64,000 nucleotides of DNA from DASQZK01 sp963732905 (lineage in GTDB: Bacteria > Bacteroidota > Bacteroidia > Bacteroidales > GCA-2748055): positions 1 to 64,000 of the forward strand of contig CAVTBM010000004.1 in assembly GCA_963732905.1 (NCBI GenBank). The letters are read 5' to 3'. A program made the position numbers and the translations under genes. Under the pieces are notes generated by a model, which was not told where the DNA came from, did no database searches, and saw only the letters and a list, made by a program, of their open reading frames with translations. Positions 35,363 to 44,036 of the stretch are shown here, piece after piece (position 1 is the first letter of the stretch; every line of letters starts with the position of its first letter).

Positions 35363-36130
35363 TTATTGATAGGTAAATTCTATTACTTCCGAAGGTTTTC
35401 CAAGCAGGTTCGATAACGACTGGGTCTGACCCGTTTCGCTGTCAAAGTTCCAGTCATAAAAGGGCACATTGTAAGTGCTTATCCCATAGGCCACAAAATA
35501 TCTTCGCATTCCACTTCCTCCAACGATCCTAAAAAAATTTGAAATATCAAATTCAGTATCCGAAGGTTGATTCACATCAAAAAACATCCAGCGCATACAT
35601 TTTTTATAGGAGACATCACTATTGTCACCATAACATACAACTATGATTGGCCCAAAGTACACGTCTTTTTCAGGCAGGTTGGGGAATTTATGTATGATCG
35701 TCCCCCGGCCATGAACATAACTGCCTTCCTGCTCAATCCGGAAATTTTTTATTTCGATGCTTGAAGGCTGATACAGGTCAAACTTATTAATATACGTTGT
35801 ATCCGTGCCGGAGAAAATGTCCAAAGAATACAATTTACGTGTACCATACCCAGCTTTAGCCGCCACGAGATCATAAGATCCGGCCGGCACATTTTCAATT
35901 ATAAAATATCCCTGATCATCTGTGATGGCTGTCAACTCTGTACTATCCAGTTTAACAGATACCCCGGCAGCATCATAATTCTCAATCCCGAATTCATCAT
36001 GTGTGACGATTCTTCCGGAAAGCACCCCGGCCCCTTCGAAGGACACCACTTTGGTGCACTGACAGAATAGCGTTAACAGGCCTGCCATGAGCAGAAGGAA
36101 TATCCTTCTTTTAAGTATTTCGTTTTTCAT
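35363..36130 (-). CDS. Carboxypeptidase-regulatory-like lipoprotein 3 of three
   Basis: The ATG at 36130 (MKNEILKRRIFLLLMAGLLT) is preferred over one 22 codons upstream, because it gives a compact lipoprotein signal ending TLFCQC. The 255-residue product has a clear carboxypeptidase regulatory-like domain (about 30-110): GVLSGRIVTHDEFGIENYDA, AITDDQGYFIIENVPAGSYD and AAKAGYGTRKLYSLDIFSGT. A second, divergent beta-rich domain follows (about 115-255: IEIKNFRIEQEGSYVHGRGT and GMRRYFVAYGISTYNVPFYD). It is the promoter-proximal member of the triplet, 183 bases after the GH2 gene. Like the others it has no catalytic motif. Confidence 0.75.
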   Translation of the reverse strand: MKNEILKRRIFLLLMAGLLTLFCQCTKVVSFEGAGVLSGRIVTHDEFGIENYDAAGVSVKLDSTELTAITDDQGYFIIENVPAGSYDLVAAKAGYGTRKLYSLDIFSGTDTTYINKFDLYQPSSIEIKNFRIEQEGSYVHGRGTIIHKFPNLPEKDVYFGPIIVVCYGDNSDVSYKKCMRWMFFDVNQPSDTEFDISNFFRIVGGSGMRRYFVAYGISTYNVPFYDWNFDSETGQTQSLSNLLGKPSEVIEFTYQ

Positions 36131-36313
36131 AGTAAGTGTTTGATTTTTATTGTATTGTATGTTCCATGATGGAGAATGCTTTTTAAACTTCGTCATTGGA
36201 TCATCACTGGCAGTGCCTCAGCAAAAAAAACGTCATGTCATGTTTCTCCTTTGGGAATGTCGGGAATAAAACCCTCCAGATACAATGTGACGGTAACCTC
36301 GGCAGTAAAAATT

Positions 36314-38758
36314 TTAGTTTTCTAAATCATTTTTTTCACTTGTCATCCGCTGTTCAATAGTGAGCAGGATCTCTACCGGCTTAAATCCTTCAGCGCTGAG
36401 GATAACTTTTGCATTCCCGCATTGATTTCCGGATTGTACAATAGCGGTCAATCTGCCCTCGTAAACACTGTGGGTACTGCCCTTGAACCTTTCGTGGCAG
36501 GTCTGGTCCCCGTTGTCGAGACCAATCAGGGCTGCAGGTCCTGTGACGGTAACAGATACCGGACTTGCTGCCCCGGGAACGAGGACGCCGTTACGGTCAA
36601 CGACTGAAATCTCCAGCAATGCAACATCATCCCCATCAGCCCTGAGCTTTGTTTTCGAGGTTTTCACCGCCAGCGCTGCTGCATGGCCGGCGGTTTTCAA
36701 TTCATAGCTGGCAACTTTTTTATGATTGTTGTAGCCTGTGACCATGAGTTCTCCGGGTTCAAAAGGAACTTCCCACACCGAGAAGTACAAGTTCTTTTCC
36801 GTAGTCTTTTTACCCAGCGACTTCCCATTTAGGACCAGCTCCGTTACATCGCAATTGGTATAGCATTTTACAATCCGGGTGCTGCCCTTCTCCCAGTTCC
36901 AATGTGAAACCGTTTTGGGCAGATCCCACCAGGTTCTTTTGAAATCAGGAAAGGTATCCACAGTTAAATAAACGGTTGGGTCACTGCTCCAGAGGCATTT
37001 TCGGTAGTAGAATTCATCCCTGGGAGTACCGGATGTTGTAATCAGGCTCCGGTTCCATCCGCGTTGCGGCCAGGATGCTTCTCCCAGGTAATCGATGCCA
37101 ACCCACAGAAACTGGCCCAGGACAAATTTGCTGTCCCTCACGGCTGTCCAGTCATTCAGATAGTTCGTCGTTTCTGTTCCTAACAGTGGTTTACCCGGGA
37201 GCCGGGTATGCCAGTTCTCATACATTTTGTCACCATTCTTGGAGACGATATAATTAAAGCCTCCCACATCAGGCAGTTCAATGAAACCCGGGTCCATTTC
37301 CAGCGGGATATTCCCTTCCGTGGCTTCCGTCACCGGGCGGCCTGGATCTTCTTCATGACAGATGCCTATCATCCGTTTCAGATAGTAGGTGCCATCCGGG
37401 TAATATTGTTCCGGAATCTCGTTACCCACACTCCACATCACTACCGATGGGTGATTTTTATCCCGCCGTATAAAATTTCGCAGGTCCGTTTCAAACCACT
37501 GCGAAAAATATTTATGATATCCATATTCGATTTTCCCGGTTGGGGATTCGCCCTGGCCCAGCTCCCAACTCCTTGTCCATTCATCAAAAGCTTCGTTTAA
37601 CACAAGAAAGCCCAGGCTGTCGCACAAATCGTAGAATACCGGGTCAGCAGGGTTATGGCTTGTCCTTATGGCATTGCAACCCGCCTCCCTCAGCAACAGC
37701 AGCCGTTGTCTCCACAATTCAACCGGAACGGCTGCGCCAACTGCCCCACCGTCATGGTGCAAACAAACGCCTTTCATCTTATAGGGTCGTCCATTGATGG
37801 TCATGCCGTTGTCAGCTGAATATTCAATGTACCGGATACCAAGAGGATTATAGAGATCATCGGTCAATTTACCATTCACATATATCATAGAATGTACCCT
37901 GTACATGAATGGTGTTTCAGGCGTCCAAAGTTCAGGGTTATCGATATTTATATTCTGTCCGATCGTTATTTCAGAGAAATTTTCCATCTTGCTTATGCTG
38001 CTAGCTTTCCCGACAACCTCGCCATTTTTGTCAAGTATCTGCGTCACGAGAGTCACCTCTTTGGCAACCATATTTCTCCTGGTTGTGTCCCAGTCCCACC
38101 AGCAATAGACCGTTTCCGGGTACTTGTTGGCAATGATTTTCGTGCTGATATCAATGCCGGCCCGATTTTCTGAGAGTTGCTCACTGGTAAGTGTGACACC
38201 CCATTGACCGACGTGAACCTGGCCTGTCAGGATGAGCCATACATTCCTGTAAATCCCCGAACCTGAATACCAACGTGATGAGGGTTGTAATGAATTATCA
38301 ACCTTTACCGCCACAAGATTTTGAATGGTGTCTGAGAACTTTACAAATTCCGTGATATCGTAGACAAAGGTTGAATAACCGTATGGATACCGCCCCAGAA
38401 GATGGCCATTGACCCATACTTCTGAATTCATGTAAACACCATCGAACTGAATAAATACTTTCTCATTCCGGTCGGATTCAGGCAGGGTGAATTTCTTCCT
38501 GTACCAACCGATGCCTGTTGGCAAATATCCCTGTCCAAGGGCATCCTTATCAAATTCACCCCCGATACTCCAGTCATGTGGCAATTTTACATCCCTCCAA
38601 TCCCCGTCATTGTACAACTGACTCTCGAAGCCATGCTGATCATCCAGTTTAAACTTCCACCCGTCATTGAACCGGATCGTTCGCCTGCCATCAGGCTGTG
38701 CCTGGAGAAGACAGAACAGAAACAGGTTTGTGAAAAGAAGTGTTATTATTTTTCTCAT
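36314..38758 (-). CDS. GH2 family glycosidase (beta-galactosidase-like)
   Basis: An 814-residue exported enzyme (signal cleavage near LLQAQ, residue 21). The GH2 order is complete: sugar-binding jelly roll (about 25-180: FNDGWKFKLDD, KLPHDWSIGGEFD, FDGVYMNSEVWVNGHLLG), immunoglobulin-like domain (about 185-310) and TIM barrel (about 315-600). Catalytic Glu447 lies in VMWSVGNEIPEQ and the nucleophile Glu529 in PLLGTETTNY. A DUF4982-like and a further beta domain (about 610-800) follow, as in many Bacteroidetes beta-galactosidases. The substrate could be a beta-galactoside or a related linkage. It is the enzyme gene nearest to the lipoprotein triplet. Confidence 0.92.
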   Translation of the reverse strand: MRKIITLLFTNLFLFCLLQAQPDGRRTIRFNDGWKFKLDDQHGFESQLYNDGDWRDVKLPHDWSIGGEFDKDALGQGYLPTGIGWYRKKFTLPESDRNEKVFIQFDGVYMNSEVWVNGHLLGRYPYGYSTFVYDITEFVKFSDTIQNLVAVKVDNSLQPSSRWYSGSGIYRNVWLILTGQVHVGQWGVTLTSEQLSENRAGIDISTKIIANKYPETVYCWWDWDTTRRNMVAKEVTLVTQILDKNGEVVGKASSISKMENFSEITIGQNINIDNPELWTPETPFMYRVHSMIYVNGKLTDDLYNPLGIRYIEYSADNGMTINGRPYKMKGVCLHHDGGAVGAAVPVELWRQRLLLLREAGCNAIRTSHNPADPVFYDLCDSLGFLVLNEAFDEWTRSWELGQGESPTGKIEYGYHKYFSQWFETDLRNFIRRDKNHPSVVMWSVGNEIPEQYYPDGTYYLKRMIGICHEEDPGRPVTEATEGNIPLEMDPGFIELPDVGGFNYIVSKNGDKMYENWHTRLPGKPLLGTETTNYLNDWTAVRDSKFVLGQFLWVGIDYLGEASWPQRGWNRSLITTSGTPRDEFYYRKCLWSSDPTVYLTVDTFPDFKRTWWDLPKTVSHWNWEKGSTRIVKCYTNCDVTELVLNGKSLGKKTTEKNLYFSVWEVPFEPGELMVTGYNNHKKVASYELKTAGHAAALAVKTSKTKLRADGDDVALLEISVVDRNGVLVPGAASPVSVTVTGPAALIGLDNGDQTCHERFKGSTHSVYEGRLTAIVQSGNQCGNAKVILSAEGFKPVEILLTIEQRMTSEKNDLEN

Positions 38759-38829
38759 CGCAGCTTAGCTTTAGAGTTTAAAAAATCATAAATAACGGGG
38801 ATCATGCTTACCCCCTGTGGCCTACCCGG

Positions 38830-39639
38830 TTAATCATCCAGCTTCATCAACTCAATCTTCCTGAAATCGATAGGTTGTCCTTCAGCCTGCAGAGCAATGT
38901 ATCCATTATCGATGATCGTCCCCACCGGTACCGGATAGTTGTCGGGCAGCAAAAAGCCTCCAATCTGAGGCTTTGAACAGGTCAAAACGGTATCGCCATC
39001 AATGACATGGTTTATAGATTTTGCGCCATCAACTATAACTTCAATGGTCACCCATTCGTCATTCATATAGTATTTTGAGGTAGAAGGGATAATATGCTCT
39101 TCGGTCTTCTCGCCTCTCCAATATATGGTTGTACCCGGCGTACAGAGATTTGCAGTACGCTGCTTCACCGAATCGGTGCTTCCCAGAAGCTGGACTTCCA
39201 ACGATACCGGGTAGTACTGGTCTATGCCCATACTCCACGGCGACTGGGAATGGATCATCACCCCACTGTTTCTGTAGCAGTAGTATGGGGCATCGGGCAG
39301 CATTTCACCCACAAACCGGTACTCGAACCTGAGTATATATCTTGAAAAGGGTTGTTTGTAAAACAGATGCCCATAGCGGTTGTCGAGTTTATCGTACTGA
39401 TCATAGGAAACTTTAAGCAAACCATCCTCAACCCGGAAAGTATTCAGGGTATTAACACCGGCAGAGTCGCCTGCAATTTTCGGGATCCATCCGTCCAGGT
39501 TTTTCCCGTTAAACAAACTGACCCACCGGCCACTCGTGAATGAATCATCTCCCGTTGTGTCGGAAGGTTTTTCCTTAATCCTGCCAGTATTGCAAGCTGC
39601 CAGTAACATGAGAGGAATAATCAATGTTTTAAATTTCAT
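38830..39639 (-). CDS. DUF1080 (3-keto-disaccharide hydrolase fold) lipoprotein
   Basis: A 269-residue lipoprotein (signal ending LMLLAAC). The rest is a single DUF1080 concanavalin-like domain: WVSLFNGKNLDGWIPKIAG, FRVEDGLLKVSYDQYDKLDN, YILRFEYRFVGE, NSGVMIHSQSP and the C-terminal DNGYIALQAEGQPIDFRKIE. Members include 3-keto-glycoside hydrolases and many carbohydrate-binding or uncharacterised proteins. No partner dehydrogenase of the 3-keto pathway is seen here, so binding or hydrolysis of a substituted oligosaccharide is equally possible. It starts 12 bases after the stop of the preceding gene. Confidence 0.85.
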   Translation of the reverse strand: MKFKTLIIPLMLLAACNTGRIKEKPSDTTGDDSFTSGRWVSLFNGKNLDGWIPKIAGDSAGVNTLNTFRVEDGLLKVSYDQYDKLDNRYGHLFYKQPFSRYILRFEYRFVGEMLPDAPYYCYRNSGVMIHSQSPWSMGIDQYYPVSLEVQLLGSTDSVKQRTANLCTPGTTIYWRGEKTEEHIIPSTSKYYMNDEWVTIEVIVDGAKSINHVIDGDTVLTCSKPQIGGFLLPDNYPVPVGTIIDNGYIALQAEGQPIDFRKIELMKLDD

Positions 39640-39651
39640 AGTTCTTGATTT

Positions 39652-42273
39652 TTATTCGTATACTGAGACACATCTGAATCCAATCGTGGATGCCCGGTCC
39701 ATCCCTGGATACATTAGAAAATATTTGCAATGGGAATTGTAAGGCTGTGGACCTCCTGTCACTTTACCGTAAAATGCTCCGGGAAAATACCACCAGGAAC
39801 CTGACATCGACCAGCGGCTGCAGCCGCCCCGAAGATTCACGAAACGATTGAAACCGTCATTACGCTCACTCTCATTCCATTCCCAGACCTCATTTATTTT
39901 GAAGGCTACCCCATACCGCTCTGCCGCAGTCTGCCATTCCCACTCCGTTGGCAGTCGTTTGCCCGCCCATGACGCATATTCTCTTGCATCCTCAAGGCTG
40001 ACGTATACCACAGCTTCGTTTTTCAAACTATCCGGACAGGTCCTGCCTCCCCAGTGTTTCAGAAAATTCTCAGGAAACGCAGGTGTATAATTTGTTGCCT
40101 TCAGAAATATCTCAAATTCTGCATTTGTCACTACCGACGTACCGATGGCATAGGGGGCCAATTGCTGTATATGATTATGTATGATTTCCAAATTCCTGCC
40201 CTCCTTTGAAAAAACCAGGTCATGGTTGTTTTTTGCATCGGTATCAGGATAGCACCTTCCTTCACGATTTAAATGAGAAAACCGGTACGAATACCTTCCA
40301 CCCGACACCTTCAGCATGCTATAAGAAGTATTTACATCGGATTGAACAACTGCTGGCGGGTCTGACGGATACTTTAAAGAAAGCTCCATCATATGTGGAT
40401 CATGTGCAGAGTCAGGCACTTCAGCATAGTCCTCATTTTGCTGCATCGTCAATAATTTTGCCGGCATTTCTGATCCCTCAGCTAGCTGAAGAAGACAACC
40501 AAATCCGCTGACCGGCAAAAAAACCGAATTCTTTCCATCTTCAGTAAACACTTTTAGTTCTGAGCCATGCCACAAGTCGAAATAGCGGTGATCAGCATCC
40601 ACTTGTACCCTGACATTAATGACCCTGCCTTCAGATTCATCGACGGCGTTCCATAACTTCATGCCGTTCATTTCCCAGGACGATACCAGGATGCCTGTAT
40701 TTCCGGTGGGTATAAATGGTTTCATGTTATCGGTCAGGTAGAGGTCTCCATATACTTTCCAGATCATGTTCATCTTACGAAGACTGTGCCGGTCAGAAGC
40801 ATTCCACAGATTCATGTCGCCGAACAAATTTTCCCAGACCTGGATGCCCTGACCATTGATCCATGCATGTGCAAGTTCACGTCTCCGATTGGTATTTTCC
40901 CTGACAATGAAATGCTGCATATGTCCCGGGAAAATCCATTTAAAAAGGGAAAGGTCTGTATAATGATAGGGATGGATGTCCTGACCCCATGAACTGGTTA
41001 CAGCATTATATCCGATAAGATCCTTGAATTCAGGGACCAGTTCTGTCTCAAAAGCAACGGTATTCCCTGTTTTTTCCACTTCTTCACGGATGGATGCTTC
41101 ATCCGAAAAAATGGAAACGACTCCTGCTGCTGAGGACCAGGTATCAAGGTATATACCGTCAAACCCGCATTCGTCAGTCAACTGTGCCAGTTCTTTCGCG
41201 TCACTTTCCCCGCTGCGCCCCGTATTTTGATCCCAGGGATTATAGGTCAGAAAGACTTTGACCTTGTTCGTATGAAAATCGTCGACGACCTGCTTCAAAC
41301 CTTCAAGACCCCCGGGCATACTTCTGTAAAAATCGAACTGGTTCCTTTTGTCAATACCTAAATTTGGATAGGCCTGCCAGAGAATCACAGACTGGAACCC
41401 TCCAAATTCACGCTGCATTTTCTCGCAATATTCCGACACCGCGTATTTCCCTTTTACCGGATCCCAGAAATCCTGGTCCCAGATAAAGACGAATCCCATA
41501 ACAAAATTTCTGTTCGTCCACGATAATGCCACCGGTATATTCATGGTATTGTCTTTCTCCTGCCGGCGGATTACATTTTCAACCTGAGTAAGCAGTTCTT
41601 TCCTTTCCGGTGAAAATGGAAGGCTAAGCCTGATATCTTTGGCATAAATTTTCCCTTCCTTACCGGGCTCTCCTTCAAAGCGCAAGAACGGGCTGACTGA
41701 AAAACTGTCGGAATTAAAGGGAGGAACCCGGAACTTTAAGTCACAAGAAAACCAGTCCTGACCCTTGTTTAATTCAAGACTATCGGTATTCCTTATTATC
41801 CCACGGTCGATATAACCGTTCTCTTCGCCTTTCTTTTTAAGAATATATTCTACAAAAACCTTTACCTGAACCGCCGTATCCTTATACATGCAATGAATGT
41901 TGAGCGTCTCCCCCGGGGAAATTTTCAGGCTGTATCCGATCTTATTGAAATGAAGCCGGGGACTTCCGGTGGACGGAAACGAAATGCAAATTCCGGGCGG
42001 ATTTTTCCCGATCTCCCTTCTGACGGTTTTTCTATACGTCAGGATGTTATTGTACCATTCATCCCATTCATCCTCCAGGGGGCTGGCAATGAAGGAGTTG
42101 TTACATTCTATATTATCATTAAACAGCCAGGTCACTTCGGGGCCATATGAGCCGATCGTCCATTGGGAAAACGGAAATGTGACCTGTTCATCGTTTGAAT
42201 CACAACCGGATAACAACAGGATAAAAATCAATCCCGGAAAGAAGTACTGCCATTTTAAGGTAATTCCGTGCAT
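39652..42273 (-). CDS. Putative TIM-barrel glycosidase fused to a formylglycine-generating-enzyme-like domain
   Basis: An 873-residue lipoprotein (signal ending LLLSGC). An N-terminal beta-rich part (about 30-235) is followed by a barrel-like domain (about 240-590) with MGFVFIWDQDFWDP, VKVFLTYNPWDQNTG, CGFDGIYLDTWSSAAG and an acidic pocket candidate in IYLDTW, of the alpha-galactosidase/GH-D or GH-31-like general type. A linker leads to a C-terminal FGE/SUMF1-like domain (about 725-873): VTNAEFEIFLKATNYTPAFP, SLEDAREYASWAGKRLPTEW, VWEWNES, LRGG and TIGFRC. The canonical active-site cysteine pair appears incomplete: near the end, Cys849 is followed five residues later by Met854 rather than Cys, so the domain may bind sugars rather than modify a sulfatase. 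No sulfatase gene is in the window. This fusion is unusual. Confidence 0.7.
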   Translation of the reverse strand: MHGITLKWQYFFPGLIFILLLSGCDSNDEQVTFPFSQWTIGSYGPEVTWLFNDNIECNNSFIASPLEDEWDEWYNNILTYRKTVRREIGKNPPGICISFPSTGSPRLHFNKIGYSLKISPGETLNIHCMYKDTAVQVKVFVEYILKKKGEENGYIDRGIIRNTDSLELNKGQDWFSCDLKFRVPPFNSDSFSVSPFLRFEGEPGKEGKIYAKDIRLSLPFSPERKELLTQVENVIRRQEKDNTMNIPVALSWTNRNFVMGFVFIWDQDFWDPVKGKYAVSEYCEKMQREFGGFQSVILWQAYPNLGIDKRNQFDFYRSMPGGLEGLKQVVDDFHTNKVKVFLTYNPWDQNTGRSGESDAKELAQLTDECGFDGIYLDTWSSAAGVVSIFSDEASIREEVEKTGNTVAFETELVPEFKDLIGYNAVTSSWGQDIHPYHYTDLSLFKWIFPGHMQHFIVRENTNRRRELAHAWINGQGIQVWENLFGDMNLWNASDRHSLRKMNMIWKVYGDLYLTDNMKPFIPTGNTGILVSSWEMNGMKLWNAVDESEGRVINVRVQVDADHRYFDLWHGSELKVFTEDGKNSVFLPVSGFGCLLQLAEGSEMPAKLLTMQQNEDYAEVPDSAHDPHMMELSLKYPSDPPAVVQSDVNTSYSMLKVSGGRYSYRFSHLNREGRCYPDTDAKNNHDLVFSKEGRNLEIIHNHIQQLAPYAIGTSVVTNAEFEIFLKATNYTPAFPENFLKHWGGRTCPDSLKNEAVVYVSLEDAREYASWAGKRLPTEWEWQTAAERYGVAFKINEVWEWNESERNDGFNRFVNLRGGCSRWSMSGSWWYFPGAFYGKVTGGPQPYNSHCKYFLMYPGMDRASTIGFRCVSVYE

Positions 42274-42409
42274 GTTGTCTCTATTTGAATAAATCTCTAA
42301 TGAACGCAGCCTGTTTTATACAGATATTTCCCTGTTGTTTTTCTCAGAAACCCTGTACTCATACATTACCTTTTAAATAATTTGTATGACACTCATGTGG
42401 ATAAAGCCT

Positions 42410-44014
42410 TTATAAATTATCACTAATCTTCTTAAGTATCAGAATAACAGCATCATTTTCATGCATTTCAACAGTCCTGGCGAATTCCTCACCATCCCGG
42501 ATCTTTATCATTTCCCGGACGAACGGTGTACCATCGTTCCTATTCTTTATGGCTTCAACCTCATTTTTGCTGAGTTGTGAAGGAGCTCCCAGGTCGAGGT
42601 AGGTTTCATAAGGATCGTTGGAACGATATCCTGTTCGAGTAATTTCCAGGAGGTAGGAACCTGCAGGAATATCATTGAGCACCAGCCTTACCTTCCCTTT
42701 TGGTTTTGAAGGCAGATCGCGCTTATAATAGATCTGGTCAATTACGGAGTCGCCTGAAAGGGTTATGGTAAAATCCCAAAACAAAGCCTGTATATCGCCG
42801 GCCTTGTTTTTACAGATCCATGAAGCCGGGTCGTTGTTTACAAGTTCAGTTTCACCCATTTGATTCATAAACCAGTACGCGAAATAGGCCGGCTTTTTTA
42901 TGCCCTGGTAGTTCAGCAGTCCGAAGCCGCCGTGAAAAGGTTCATAACGGGGACCGTTCTCTTCGAATATATCGGTGAACACCCAATAACTCATTGACGT
43001 CGCCATTCCTTCAGTACCTTTGATCTTATCCAGGATAAAAGCAGCTTCGTGGTAAGAATCGTGGATTGGATCGGTTGGCGTGTATGAAGAACTCCATTCG
43101 GTATAATGTAATTCAAGGCCGGGCATAACGGATTCAGCGATCCTTCTGGATGATCCGGTGACGTCGGTAATGATGGCATCCCGGTTGGGGCTAAGGATGG
43201 TTCCGGATTCACCGGTGGCGTCAAAAAAGCCCTGGTTAACAGCGTAGGCGTGAGTTGAAATAAAATCAAGGGGTATATTGCCTGAAGCACAGTGCCCGAT
43301 GAGTTCACTGACCCATCCATTTCCCGCCGATGCAGGTCCTCCGACCCGGTAATCATTGCAGACGCTTTTGACGGCTCTGGCGGTATAATCGTACAGTTTA
43401 AAATATTCATTGATGTCTGACGACCAAAAAGCAGGATGGTTAGGTTCGTTCCATACTTCGAAATACCAGCTTTTCACTTCATCCTTACCATAACGTTCTG
43501 TGAAATGTGCCACCAGCGCGTAAATCAGTCCGTACCATTTCTCGTATGACCGGGGAGGGGTCACATTGGCTTTCCACCAAAAAACTGTTTTGTCCCCGGT
43601 TGCCAGGGCTTCGGGCATAAACGACAGCTCAACGAACGGTTTGATATGGATTGATAGCAGGAAATCGTACAAAACATCGATATATTGCCAGTTGTAAATC
43701 GCCTCCCCTTTTTTATTTTCGAAATAAACCCCCATGTCATCGCTGAGCAGCCCGTGCATCCGGATATACCTGAACCCGAGCTCCTTATTCACCATTCGTA
43801 ACTGTTCCTGCCAGTCGGCACGAAGGCCCTCATTACTGCGGCCGGCGCCAACACACTCATTAAACATGTGTTGAAAACTCCCTTTCACACTGGTATAGTC
43901 CGCCTCAATTAACCTGACCGCCGGAGCCGGTTTCTCCGCTGGAACACTTTGAGCCCAGGAAAAAAATGGAATCAGCAGTAATATTGAAAGCAAACTGATT
44001 CTAATTATTTTCAT
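42410..44014 (-). CDS. GH39-like beta-glycosidase
   Basis: A 534-residue exported protein (signal to FFSWAQ, residue 22). The GH39 barrel (about 40-385) has the family start FNECVGAGRSNEGLRADWQE, the acid/base Glu190 in FEVWNEPNHPAFW, VGGPASAGNGW, DFISTHAYAVN, and the nucleophile Glu306 in LHYTEWSSSY. A beta-sandwich of about 140 residues follows. The layout is that of beta-xylosidases and relatives of family 39, which cut xylose, arabinose or iduronate linkages; the exact linkage is not predictable. It is one of three clan GH-A enzymes in the window, and overlaps functionally with the next gene, 22 bases upstream. Confidence 0.86.
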   Translation of the reverse strand: MKIIRISLLSILLLIPFFSWAQSVPAEKPAPAVRLIEADYTSVKGSFQHMFNECVGAGRSNEGLRADWQEQLRMVNKELGFRYIRMHGLLSDDMGVYFENKKGEAIYNWQYIDVLYDFLLSIHIKPFVELSFMPEALATGDKTVFWWKANVTPPRSYEKWYGLIYALVAHFTERYGKDEVKSWYFEVWNEPNHPAFWSSDINEYFKLYDYTARAVKSVCNDYRVGGPASAGNGWVSELIGHCASGNIPLDFISTHAYAVNQGFFDATGESGTILSPNRDAIITDVTGSSRRIAESVMPGLELHYTEWSSSYTPTDPIHDSYHEAAFILDKIKGTEGMATSMSYWVFTDIFEENGPRYEPFHGGFGLLNYQGIKKPAYFAYWFMNQMGETELVNNDPASWICKNKAGDIQALFWDFTITLSGDSVIDQIYYKRDLPSKPKGKVRLVLNDIPAGSYLLEITRTGYRSNDPYETYLDLGAPSQLSKNEVEAIKNRNDGTPFVREMIKIRDGEEFARTVEMHENDAVILILKKISDNL

Positions 44015-44036
44015 CTTTTCGTTATTAAAAAATGCA

